A stretch of 64,000 nt of DNA. Source: Metridium senile (lineage: Eukaryota > Cnidaria > Anthozoa > Actiniaria > Metridiidae). Position 1 is the first letter of the stretch, and the number at the start of each line of letters is the position of its first letter. The translations under genes and the position numbers were made by a program. The notes below the pieces were generated by a model. The model made no database searches and was not told the origin of the DNA. It was given only the letters and a program-made list of their open reading frames with translations. The stretch covers positions 34,772,768-34,836,767 of the forward strand of contig OX459095.1 in NCBI GenBank assembly GCA_949775045.1. The letters are read 5' to 3'. Of this stretch, positions 55,116-64,000 are shown piece by piece.

Positions 55116-55372
55116 TCATACTGCATTTTAATATGTCATGTAATCAGATTCATCTAACGTGCGCTCTGATTGGTCCAAGAGCATGCTTTATTTCACCGGT
55201 AAACGCACGCTCGCTAAATTACTATTTAATAAAAGCAAGAAAATATTGATTTCCTTGGTTTATTGGTGAAACTAGACGCTCTGTGAGCGATTACTCGGGC
55301 TACTGAACAGAAGGGATTCTGAGGGACTGAAATTCATAATGTATCATACATAGATCATGCACAATACATATA

Positions 55373-55530
55373 TAGTGGTACCTCTATTAAGCGGTCACCC
55401 TCTATTAGGCGGTCACAATAAAAAAGTCGCAAATCTATCATATACCTATTCTATACCTGTATTCATCAGCCAACCTCTATTAAGAGGCCACTTTGGAAAG
55501 TCCCGAGGGTCACTGAGGTACCACTGTATA
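55373..55530. repeat. About 158-bp pogo-type miniature element
   Basis: AGTGGTACCTCTATTAAGCG and inner copies of CCTCTATTAAG(A)GG, with right end GAGGTACCACTGTATA, give inverted ends beside TA. The ends look like the CAGTGGAACCTC-type ends of pogo/Tigger-like elements. Confidence 0.6.
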
Positions 55531-55950
55531 CATAGAAACTAACTGATGCAAATTCAGTTGGTCACGAGCAAACTGAAAACGCTCTAACGCAGGCATATTA
55601 TACGTATAGAAACCTATCCTGAAACACAAATAGGAAAACGTTATTATATCCAAGGAGATGACAGAGCCAGAGTTGTGTTTTATTTTAGGCATTTTAACCC
55701 GCTTCGTGTTTTGATCATGATGCATTGGTTGGTAGTTTAAAACAGCATTAAAAATGTTTCATAAATTCACATATTTACACAAAGCTATCCTGAGGCACTA
55801 ATAGGAAAATGCGAAGAAGGACTAAATTGGTTGATTAATGTTAACACAATGTTTGAAATGTGCACAAAAATAAACAAATAATCATTTAATTTTAGGTTAT
55901 TTTAATGAGAAATGTCCTTATCCCAAATTTCATCATGTTTTCTCAAGAAA
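55531..55950. other. No gene recognised
   Basis: No supported coding sequence. The short frame on the minus strand at 55510-55725 has no motif. Confidence 0.5.
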
Positions 55951-56141
55951 ATTTAAAATTAGACGAGAGGTACTTACCTTGAAGTATAATTGTAATTCTT
56001 TGAGATATGTGGAGCATTATGGGATAATTATGCATACTTCCTATGCTACTAACTGGTCAGCGGTCACACTTCAAAGCTATTCAAATGCAAATTACAACAC
56101 CGTATATAACCCCAGGTGATAATATTATAATCAGTTCTTCC
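55951..56141 (+). repeat. Left inverted terminal repeat of DIRS element
   Basis: The inner part 56015-56141 matches the reverse complement of 60593-60719 almost perfectly. The outer part (ATTTAAAATTAGACGAG...) is unique to this end, but its complement is in the internal region. Confidence 0.85.
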
Positions 56142-56234
56142 TGGAGTGGAAATTAAAATTGGCGAGGTTCGACAAGTGGGTGGGAATTACACCATTAAAA
56201 CCTTTAAAAATACACCAAAAGAAGGGTGGGTAGC

Positions 56235-56350
56235 ATTATCCCATAATGCTCCACATATCTCAAAGAATTACAATTATACTTCAAGGTAAGTACCTCTCGT
56301 CTAATTTTAAATTCTTTTTCGCTATGCTCCACATTATGGGATAATTATGC
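56235..56350 (+). repeat. Internal complementary region of DIRS element
   Basis: The first half, up to CTAATTTTAAAT at 56312, is the reverse complement of the left outer end; the second half, from ATTCTTTTTCGC at 56311, is the reverse complement of the right outer end. The halves overlap by two bases. In DIRS models this region templates the joining of the ends. Confidence 0.85.
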
Positions 56351-56482
56351 GATTTCAAAGCACCGAAGCCAATAGGTATATAACAACCTTTATTAATATC
56401 ATGATTAACAGTAACATTAACAATAACAGTGAAATTATTCTCATATTTCATGGAACACAACAATCAATAAATATTGATAAAG

Positions 56483-57562
56483 CTAATGATGTAAATTACA
56501 TCTGAGGTAGTATTTACGAAAGGTACGTTCGTTGGACCAATCTGCGGTCCGCAAAATGTCTCCAATGGGGACACCTTTGGCATACAGGGCACTCGTGGAT
56601 GCTCCCCGAACACTGTGCGCTTTGAAAAGGGACACATCTATGCCAGACTTGGCCATAACAACTTTAATCCATCTTGCCACAGTGTCTGTAGACACTGGTT
56701 TATGCGGTCTGATATAAGATAGAAATACTTTGGTCACGTCACCTCTTAAGGCTTTTGTTCGTGAAATATACTCGACGAGAGTACACTTAGCGCACACACT
56801 AGGTTCCTCTTGCAAACATTGAAATGTCACTTCAATAGACTTTCCAGGTTTAGAGGTTTTTAAACGTTCCGCTATAACAAAACTTAAACAATCGACGCTG
56901 TCTTGGGAGTAATTTAGATCTAAGGCACATAATGTTTGCTCTCTTTGTGCCGATACTAATGCACAAAGCATTATAGTTTTTAAGGTCAAGTTCTTCAGGT
57001 TAAGTTGCTCCAAGGGGTGCAATGTTTTTAAATAGTCTGTAACTTTAGACACATCCCAGGTTTTGCAATAACGAGGAGTTGGAGTACGCAAGTTGTACAT
57101 TCCCTTTAAAAGTCGAACAATTAATGGATGTGAGCCAACACCAGTGTTGCCGACAGGCTCAAGGGTTGATGACAGAGCAGATCTATACGTGTTGATGGTA
57201 CTGTAACTTTGCCCTTCGCTAAAGCATTCAGACAGGAAGTTGGCTATCTGTTCTAGAGGTGCCTGAAGTAGATCAATTTGCTTTGATGCACACCAGCGAT
57301 ACCATTTTTTCCAGGCACTATTGTATTGTTTAGCAGTCCCAGAGGTCCAAGATGCACTGATGAGGTTGGTTGCTTCCTCAGAAAGGCCTCTGTTTCGCAG
57401 ACATTCCCTGATAATATCCACGCGGCAAGAACCAGGTGGTTGCGTAGAGGATGAAGGCTGTTGCTGTGAGCTAAGAATAGAAGATTCTTTCTCCTGGGCA
57501 GTAAAATCGGTTTCTCTAGGGTTAGTTGAAGTAGGAGCGGGAACCAGCTCTGCGTCGTCCAC
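56483..57562 (-). CDS. DIRS tyrosine recombinase
   Basis: The 359-residue protein has an N-terminal Ser/Pro/Gln-rich stretch, a SAM-like core-binding domain (ATNLISASWTSGTAKQYNSA, YSTINTYRSALSSTL), and a catalytic domain with SAQREQTLCAL (first Arg, near residue 209), AHSVRGASTSAL (His and second Arg), ADWSNERTF and RKYYLR (Tyr). All four catalytic positions (R, H, R, Y) appear present. It would cut and join the circular DNA copy at the target with a transient 3'-phosphotyrosine link, without target duplication. It overlaps the RT frame by 310 nt, which is common in compact DIRS elements. The start at 57562 could be used by re-initiation. Confidence 0.88.
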   Translation of the reverse strand: MDDAELVPAPTSTNPRETDFTAQEKESSILSSQQQPSSSTQPPGSCRVDIIRECLRNRGLSEEATNLISASWTSGTAKQYNSAWKKWYRWCASKQIDLLQAPLEQIANFLSECFSEGQSYSTINTYRSALSSTLEPVGNTGVGSHPLIVRLLKGMYNLRTPTPRYCKTWDVSKVTDYLKTLHPLEQLNLKNLTLKTIMLCALVSAQREQTLCALDLNYSQDSVDCLSFVIAERLKTSKPGKSIEVTFQCLQEEPSVCAKCTLVEYISRTKALRGDVTKVFLSYIRPHKPVSTDTVARWIKVVMAKSGIDVSLFKAHSVRGASTSALYAKGVPIGDILRTADWSNERTFRKYYLRCNLHH

Positions 57563-59226
57563 ACTGGAGCAATCAATAATACTGTGGCCTTGTCGTTGCG
57601 GATCTTCCTCAATACTTGGGGCAGCAAGCTAAAAGGAGGGAATGCATAGCATTTCAGATTAGACCAGCTTATACTAAAAGCGTCAATGGCCATGGCACCA
57701 GGTTCTGGCTGCCATGACACAAATCGTTCAACTTTGGCATTAAGTCTCGACGCAAATAAGTCAATGTCGGGATCAAATGTCATGTGGATCAGTTGATCAT
57801 AAATTGCTAAATCTAATGCCCATTCTAAATTGGACGAAAACTCCCGAGATAGGGTGTCTGCTGTGCAATTGCTTTTCCCTGGAATATGTTGGGCACTTAC
57901 AAATAAGTTTCGTGGAATACACCATTCCCACAGGGATCTTGAGAGCAAATCTAGTGCATGAGATCTAATGCCTCCCATGTTATTGATATAGGCGATAGCA
58001 GTCGAATTATCAAGTTTCAATCGAACATGAACATCATGTTCATTGGCCACAAATGCTTGTAATGCGTAAAATGCTGCCAACAACTCAAGATAGTTGATGT
58101 GATGACTAGACTCTAGTTTGGACCACCGACCCTGCGCAGGCTGCCCATGACTATAGGCTCCCCATCCAGCCAAGCTGGCATCACACTCTATCACAGTATC
58201 AATGGGTCGTGGTCCAAAGTAGACTCCATTCACCTTAGAAATATTCTTAATAACCCATTCGAGATCCAATAGTGCTTGAGGACTCAGCAATATCAACTCC
58301 TCAAAGTCATTATTCTTAGATAGGGCTTGAGATTTACATAATTCAATGGATCTGTAATAGAGTCTCAAGTAGTTCATGGCTGGAAATGACGAGACTAAAA
58401 GGCCAGTCACATGCGCTACCTGTCTCACAGTGGGTTTTGGCTCGGAAATCAGTTTAGAGCAAGCGAGAACAATTTTTTGGACTTTGACCTCTGGTAGAAA
58501 TATTTTCATGACTACAGAGTCAATGACAAAACCAAGGAAACTTATTTGTGTCACAGGTTCAAGTTGAGATTTCTCATTATTGATGACAAAACCGAGATTC
58601 TCAATCAGACTTCTCAATGTGGAAAGCTGATTTAAGCATTCCTCATACGAGCTTGCAGCAAGTAGAATGTCATCCAAAAAGATGACTATTCGAAATCCGT
58701 TCAATCGAAGGTGAGACACAAAAGGTTTGCAAATTTTGGTAAAAACTCGAGGAGCCAAACTGTAACCGAATGGTAGACAGGTGAACTCATATCTCTGACC
58801 TTTCCACATAAACCGTAAATATTTCCGGTGTGGAGAGAAAATCGGCACGCTAAAATAGGCATCCTTGAGATCTATTGATATCATATAATCCCCCTGGCTA
58901 ATGAAATTTAAAGCCATTTGAATATTCTCCATCTTAAAATGGATCTTTTGGACAAATTGATTCAGTGGCTTCAAGTTGATCACTGGGCGCATATCACCAG
59001 TTTTCTTAGGTACCAGAAATAAATTAGAAATAAATTCCTCTTGATTTCGAAGTACAGGCTTAATAGCCCCTTTTTCAAGAAGTTTCTCAACTTCATCATT
59101 AATTAACTGAATTTCGGTTTCATTCAAAGGAGGAGGTTTTGGTAAACAAAACTGCTCTGGAATACATTCAAATTCTAAATGATACCCCATTATAGTTTCT
59201 AGGACCCAAGGGTCACTGGTGAGCAT
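57253..59226 (-). CDS. DIRS reverse transcriptase - RNase H - methylase-like protein
   Basis: In the 657-residue frame, RT motifs are ISNLFLVPKKTGDMRPVINL, YMISIDLKDAYFSVPI (Asp), CLPFGYSLAPRVFTKI and IVIFLDDILLAASS (FLDD). RNase H has VIECDASLAGWGAYS, NYLELLAAFYAL, LKLDNSTAIAYI and CTADTLSREF. Beyond it DLFASRLNAKVERFVSW and CYAFPPFSLL resemble the adenine methylase-like domain described in DIRS1-type elements. RT and RNase H make the DNA copy from the RNA. The frame is open above its ATG and overlaps the end of Gag in a -1 relation, so frameshifting or re-initiation may link them. No stop or shift is seen. Confidence 0.9.
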   Translation of the reverse strand: MLTSDPWVLETIMGYHLEFECIPEQFCLPKPPPLNETEIQLINDEVEKLLEKGAIKPVLRNQEEFISNLFLVPKKTGDMRPVINLKPLNQFVQKIHFKMENIQMALNFISQGDYMISIDLKDAYFSVPIFSPHRKYLRFMWKGQRYEFTCLPFGYSLAPRVFTKICKPFVSHLRLNGFRIVIFLDDILLAASSYEECLNQLSTLRSLIENLGFVINNEKSQLEPVTQISFLGFVIDSVVMKIFLPEVKVQKIVLACSKLISEPKPTVRQVAHVTGLLVSSFPAMNYLRLYYRSIELCKSQALSKNNDFEELILLSPQALLDLEWVIKNISKVNGVYFGPRPIDTVIECDASLAGWGAYSHGQPAQGRWSKLESSHHINYLELLAAFYALQAFVANEHDVHVRLKLDNSTAIAYINNMGGIRSHALDLLSRSLWEWCIPRNLFVSAQHIPGKSNCTADTLSREFSSNLEWALDLAIYDQLIHMTFDPDIDLFASRLNAKVERFVSWQPEPGAMAIDAFSISWSNLKCYAFPPFSLLPQVLRKIRNDKATVLLIAPVWTTQSWFPLLLQLTLEKPILLPRRKNLLFLAHSNSLHPLRNHLVLAAWILSGNVCETEAFLRKQPTSSVHLGPLGLLNNTIVPGKNGIAGVHQSKLIYFRHL

Positions 59227-59300
59227 GCGCCACTTGGAGCTATGGTATTGTAAATGACCCGCATACGGGTTAATAATACTACTTTCAGTAGTTACCTGAT

Positions 59301-60410
59301 TTAAGATTTCTCTTTTGTGTCTTTGTACGTCTTCGTACTCGACGATGGGTTGGTGGATGACCTCCTTTCGGAGTAATAGGGCCCTTTTTGGTTTCGATAT
59401 CCTAAAAAATACCTGCGGCCACCACGCTGGTTGTATCTGTTATGGCCACTGCCACTCTTGTAGTCAGATTGACGTTTAAAAGTAGACGCCGTATTTGGAC
59501 GATGCATTGTTTTCTTGGCAATTTTGTTCACTTCGCCAATTTCTTTAACTTGTTTAGGGAGTTCATCGCCAAATAGAAAAGTCGACACAGGATTGCTTTT
59601 GCTGCAAACCGACTGATAAGGCTGAGTGATGTCTGGTTTCAGAAATTCTCTCCTTTTTAGAGAGGTCAAGTACGAGGCATGGCCTAAAAAGGTCACAGCG
59701 TCAGCAATGGGCGTCAGAATATCACAAGCTTCAATAGGCTTTTTCTCTGTCTGGCACTTCAGAACTGCATCTAATATCTTAATCATGGGTTGTGCAGACT
59801 TGACTAAGTTTTTCTGGATTTCCTGAAGGCCAAGGTCTTTAGTCTTAGAATGTCGAGCTAGGTCATGCCACAGTTCAAGATTAACTTTAGGCACACACAA
59901 CAAATGACAGTTCTTGGGAGTTTTGTATTGGTCCTGTAGCTCTTTGAGCTTCGCTTCTAGCGGTTTTTTCGACACTGCATCATTGACTCGCTGTGCGATA
60001 ACTTCGGACACGTCCGGACCGAAAGTCTCGGTTTCCTCGAATATTGAGGGCAGAAAATCAGCAGCAGTCGCTTCGCTGTTTTCTGGAGTTCCTGTTGTTT
60101 GTGACAGACCCAAACACGGGTCAAACTCACTTGCATCTGTGCTTGAAGAGCCCTGTCCCGATTCGGGAACAGTTGGATTACTATTGGCATTGCCAAGGCT
60201 CGTAATTTTCTCGGTTAACGTATGCAGCGTTCGCTGAATGTTATCAATGCCGAGATGGTCTCGAAGGTGTTCAATATCGACGTCAAAATCTGCTTCGCTT
60301 GTTTCTTCCGTTTCTTCTAAAATAGGAATGTCTGGTTCAAGCGGTAGCTGCCGTTCGACTCTATCTACAGCCGGGGGTTCTTGTATTTTATCGGTCATGG
60401 CCACGTGCAA
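59301..60410 (-). CDS. DIRS Gag-like protein
   Basis: The 369-residue frame has an acidic, Ser/Glu-rich N-terminus (EETEETSEADFDVDIEHLRD), a helical middle (KNCHLLCVPKVNLELWHDLA, QPMIKILDAVLKCQTEKK, YLTSLKRREFLKPDITQPYQ), a conserved SNPVSTFLFGDELPKQVKEI and a basic Gly/Arg/Tyr-rich tail (GSGHNRYNQRGGRRYFLGYR). The tail fits nucleic-acid binding without zinc knuckles. The middle block recurs in the fragment at 37380. It ends TCT TAA at 59301 where the RT frame is already open in another frame. Start from the first ATG. Confidence 0.82.
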   Translation of the reverse strand: MHVAMTDKIQEPPAVDRVERQLPLEPDIPILEETEETSEADFDVDIEHLRDHLGIDNIQRTLHTLTEKITSLGNANSNPTVPESGQGSSSTDASEFDPCLGLSQTTGTPENSEATAADFLPSIFEETETFGPDVSEVIAQRVNDAVSKKPLEAKLKELQDQYKTPKNCHLLCVPKVNLELWHDLARHSKTKDLGLQEIQKNLVKSAQPMIKILDAVLKCQTEKKPIEACDILTPIADAVTFLGHASYLTSLKRREFLKPDITQPYQSVCSKSNPVSTFLFGDELPKQVKEIGEVNKIAKKTMHRPNTASTFKRQSDYKSGSGHNRYNQRGGRRYFLGYRNQKGPYYSERRSSTNPSSSTKTYKDTKEKS

Positions 60411-60592
60411 TCACGGTTGAGTTGAACTCGACGGTTTCGTGTAGACAGAAAGCTTTCGACAAGAATTCTGTAAAAGAAGTCAACAAATAGAACATATAAA
60501 GCGAAAACTATCAATAAGATAGCAAAGAACACGACAAACATGCCAATAAAGCACATATAAACGACACACTGACCTGATCTTGTAGCACGAAA

Positions 60593-60740
60593 GGAAGAAC
60601 TGATTATAATATTATCACCTGGGGTTATATACGGTGTTGTAATTTGCATTTGAATAGCTTTGAAGTGTGACCGCTGACCAGTTAGTAGCATAGGAAGTAT
60701 GCATAATTATCCCATAATGTGGAGCATAGCGAAAAAGAAT
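60593..60740 (-). repeat. Right inverted terminal repeat of DIRS element
   Basis: 60593-60719 is the inverse of 56015-56141. The last bases GCGAAAAAGAAT end at 60740, as given by the junction in the internal complementary region. Confidence 0.85.
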
Positions 60741-61945
60741 GAAAACTAAGTCTCAGAAACATTATTATCAAGAACCTTCTGAGAAATAAACGTACGAAAA
60801 TAAAGATCGACAGTTCTTGAGGCATTTGTGTTTTTGGGGGGGTTGTATGAATCGACATATATTTCTATGTACCGGGATGCCTGTGTTAGAAAGTGTTGAC
60901 ATTTCACCCCGTCCCCTCCCCCCAAAGAGCCGCTACGAAGTTTCAGAATAATGCGATCTACAGTTCGAAAACTCGAAAGCTTCGAAAATTTGAAGTTGTT
61001 CTTGAAAATTTAACGTCAGAACAAGAAAGATAGATAGTTACTAAAGCAATTTGTGTAATTTTTGAGGCGATTTGGGCTGTTGAGAGTGGTTTTCAGACAG
61101 GCCGATTTGTATGTTTTCATGCCATGTTGACGGTGTTCGCTTTGTAGGCTTCGTGAAGGAAGTCACGTTCTCTGACATTATGAAGAACAAAAATAGCTCA
61201 TTAATCAAAATAAACTCAAGATTTCTGTTTGTAAGTGCTTGATAATATGCCGTAGCGAATGCAATTCTGCTGACACATCTTCTGTTTTGTGCTAGAAAGG
61301 ACTTCGCTAACGGCGGATCATTCCGGCCAAGATATCCTCGTCTTTATATATAAAAAAAATAGCAAATGCAAGCTATATTTCGGGTGTTAACCATGTTATA
61401 CAGCAATTAACAATAGGGAATGTGTCGCCGATCATCAGTCCAAAATATATACTGCTTTCTGAGGGATCAGAGTTGAACGAGTAAACGCAAGTCGATGTTC
61501 GACCTAACAATTTACTCGTCTTTACGTGTTATCCAAATAATGCAACGCCAATGATCGTCAGTCTCGTCAATCATGTGACAAATAAAAACAAGTTTTTATT
61601 TCAATCGATATTTATTCGTTCGTATTAACCTTCGGTCAGCGATCGTTGCCCATGCGCTGTCATGCACTACTAGGAACGCCTGGGACCTGACCCTCCAATT
61701 TGAGGACCACGACAAAAAAGACGACGACGAAGAACCGTTTGCATTTTTAGACTCGAGCTACCACAGGTAGCCCGAGTAAAAAGCAATTGGGGATATTGGG
61801 AGAACTCTCAAAAAGTCCAAAATTAGGCCTTTTTCATGTTTTTCCAGCGTCCTACATGCTTTATTTCACCGATGAGTATTTATTGATAATTATTTGAAAT
61901 TCAACCAGCATGTGAACAATGTCTGTAAAAATGCATGGTATGCAA
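60741..61945. other. No gene recognised
   Basis: No coding similarity. There is a short inverted repeat CTCGAGCTACC...GGTAGCCCGAG near 61752-61776. Confidence 0.5.
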
Positions 61946-61949
61946 TTAA

Positions 61950-63940
61950 GGTGGATCACTATAGTTTTCGGAAAGCCACACAAGGCCGTTTTAAACGTCG
62001 TTTTGACAAACTTCACAATTTTCGATTGACCTGAAACTTTTACAGATTATCAGTCTTAGACTGAAATTAAAAAATATATACTTTGTTTTTAGATTTGTAT
62101 TTTAATAGCAGCAATATACAGGAAAAACGGAAATCAGTTGCGCTTAAATTGTAGACGAACGCGATGAGATCTCGAAAAGCAGCTACCACCACAGTAAACT
62201 ACAACACTAGGCACCCAAAATATCAAAGAGTTAGAGAAATCTGTATGTTTGATTTCGAGAAAATTACAGATATATTTTGTACTTTGTAGTTTTGAGTGTT
62301 AGAAGGAATCACTCAATGTGTGGCAATGAGACTTACAATAACTGAACAAATAGCGCTCAAAAACCGTCAAAACCTTCCCTGTACATATATGTCTTTAGTT
62401 ACTAAGTTTGAGACAATAAATTGTTCACAGTATTGAGAAATTTTTTTTTTTCCTTAGAGATGTTAGAGCTTGACTTCAAGCGAAAACACATCACTATTGC
62501 GCTTTTCTAGAAATATTCAAAACTGCCGTTTACATTTTTCTGTAAAATTCACAAACTCTTCTCCAAAGTACTAGAAATACTATACTGAAGTTTCATAATA
62601 ATTGAGGCATTTAAACGTGGTAAAAAAATTAAACTTGGATATCTTAACGAAGTCGACCCGTTCGGATGTTCACGGCCGCTAATGATGCAAATCTGCGCTA
62701 CATTCTGGAGTCACGACGCAATACACCGTGACGGTTTTGGTTGAGTTATTACTTCCGGCGATAAAAGAAAGAGCCAGGGAAGGGAGGGGAGGGCTGGAAC
62801 TGAGTTAGTTTACCCTCATAGAAATAAATGGGGAAAAAAGCAACGACTTAAGATGATTAATTTTGTTTTTAATGCTTCTTTCTTCTTAAGATATTTGAAT
62901 TACGTGGCAATCACAAAAACTAATCTTCAGTTAATTTGTACAATGCTTGTACTAAATCCACAAAACATATAGCACTTTATGATAATACATTTCGCTAATT
63001 TCTTCATTCCATTGTTCTTTTGTTAGTTGTGACTTTTTATTTTGAAAGAAAAGGTAACTAATTTGCAATTCATTTCACAAATTCAACTGGCACAAAGGAA
63101 TGTATCACTACATCAGTCAGATGTAATCAAAAGAACAATGGAATGAAGCAATTAGCGAAATTTATTTTTATCGCCGGAAGTAATAACTCAACCAAAACCG
63201 TCACGGTAATGTAACGCAGATTTGCATCATTAGCGGCCGTGAACATCCGAACGAGTTTAATTTTTTTTTACCACGTTTAAATGCCTCAATTGAAATGAAG
63301 CTTCAGGATAACATTTCTAGTACTTTGGAGAAGAGTTTGTGAATTTTACAGAAAAATATAAACGGCAGTTTTGAATATTTCTAGAAAAGCGCAACAGTGA
63401 TGTGTTTTCGCTTGAAGTCAAGCTCTAACATCTCTAAGGAAAAAAATAATTTCTCAATACTGTGAACGATTTATTGTCTCAAACTTAGTAACTAAAGACA
63501 TATATGTACAGGGAAGGCTTTGACGGTTTCTGAGCGCTATTTGTTCAGTTATTGTAAGTCACATTGCTACACATTGAGTGATTCCTTCTAACACTCAAAA
63601 CTACAAAGTACAAAATATATCTGTAATTTTCTCGAAATCAAACATACAGATTTCTCTAATTCTTTGATATTTTGGGTGCCTAGTGTTGTAGTTTACTGTA
63701 GTGGTAGCCGCTTTTCGAGATCTCATCGCGTTCGTCTACAATTTAAGCGCAACTGATTTCAGTTTTTTCTGTATATCGCTGCTATTGAAATACAAATCCA
63801 AAAACAAAGTATATATTTTTTAATTTCAGTCTAAGACTGATAATCTGTAAAAGTTTCAGGTCAATCGAAAATTGGGAAGTTTGTCAAAACGACGTTTAAA
63901 ACGGCCTGGTGTGGCTTTTCAAAAACTATAGTGATCCACC
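61950..63940. mobile_element. 2.0-kb foldback element with TTAA flanks
   Basis: GGTGGATCACTATAG at 61950 and CTATAGTGATCCACC at 63940 are inverted and directly flanked by TTAA (61946-61949 and 63941-63944). Arms of roughly 850-900 bp are mirror copies (for example ATCAGTCTTAGACTGAAATT, CACCCAAAATATCAAAGAG, ACCGTGACGGTTTTGGTTGA), with a spacer at about 63025-63130. The left arm contains about 215 bp (62768-62985) that the right lacks, perhaps a later insertion. No ORF. Confidence 0.88.
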
Positions 63941-64000
63941 TTAAGGACATTGGGAAAAGAAAATAAGAAAATATATCTCAAATGATGACTGCAAGAGACT

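Larger units (their letters stand above)
55951..60740 (-). mobile_element. Complete-looking DIRS-type retrotransposon, 4.8 kb
   Basis: The minus strand carries Gag (60410-59301), RT-RNase H (59226-57253) and tyrosine recombinase (57562-56483), all open. A 127-bp inverted repeat joins 56015-56141 and 60593-60719, and the stretch at 56235-56350 is complementary to both outer ends placed side by side. These are the diagnostic features of DIRS1-group elements, which replicate through a circular intermediate and integrate with a recombinase. This is the only element here with three uninterrupted frames, so it may be young. Confidence 0.88.

Noticed and set aside
61752..61776. CTCGAGCTACC...GGTAGCCCGAG hairpin as a terminator or operator
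   Set aside because: A single short hairpin with no gene beside it; bacterial-type signals do not apply here.
1..64000. tRNA or rRNA genes
   Set aside because: I looked for the T-arm GTTCRA pattern with paired arms and for conserved rRNA cores and found none convincing.

Overview
The window is a transposon-rich stretch of an animal genome. GT-AG introns are visible in several genes. It carries DIRS, BEL/Pao, Gypsy, several LINE types, PIF/Harbinger, hAT, Crypton and Mutator-like (MULE, ZSWIM3-type) elements, many foldback elements, and protein families I associate with multicopy genes of corals and anemones. I infer a cnidarian or similar early-branching animal; the species cannot be told. 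I recognise no conserved single-copy host gene.

Layout. 1-3640: a broken DIRS-type element (minus strand) next to a LINE tail. 4237-5143: Crypton-type tyrosine recombinase relic. 5176-10045: BEL/Pao retrotransposon (minus), lacking its 5' end. 10060-12366: gene fragment of a multicopy family joined in frame to a LINE fragment, then a 222-bp tandem repeat. 12511-13133: two small inverted-repeat elements. 13192-23011: a large MULE-type unit (minus) with a Ulp1-like protease, a ZSWIM3-like N-terminal domain, a DDE transposase, a SWIM finger and a PHD finger, interrupted at 14499-19051 by a complete-looking PIF/Harbinger element that itself holds two foldbacks. 24470-25200: CR1-like LINE. 26191-29702: Gypsy element (minus), 5' truncated. 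30607-31945: 1.3-kb foldback with TTAA flanks.

31950-36125 is the most unusual part. A plus-strand gene of about ten exons belongs to an unnamed multicopy family, has phase-consistent GT-AG junctions and a candidate 32-nt microexon, and is disabled by one nonsense codon and one small deletion. Converging on it is an apparently intact four-exon minus-strand gene for a 62-residue charged protein. They may be the two genes of one uncharacterised DNA element.

36470-41850: LINE and DIRS fragments and a LINE with a largely open reverse transcriptase. 41914-45442: a second copy of the TTAA foldback, a 414-bp foldback, a 1.2-kb hAT-like element with near-perfect 8-bp target duplication, and a small foldback. 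46263-53240: a full LINE (ORF1, endonuclease, reverse transcriptase) split by a 3.2-kb TTAA element carrying a Cys/His-rich exon. 53246-55530: smaller foldbacks and GTATAC-rich sequence. 55951-60740: a structurally complete DIRS element with three open frames (Gag, RT-RNase H, tyrosine recombinase), inverted terminal repeats and an internal complementary region. 61950-63940: a 2-kb foldback again flanked by TTAA.

All calls are from reading translations and repeats by eye; no alignment or database search was run.
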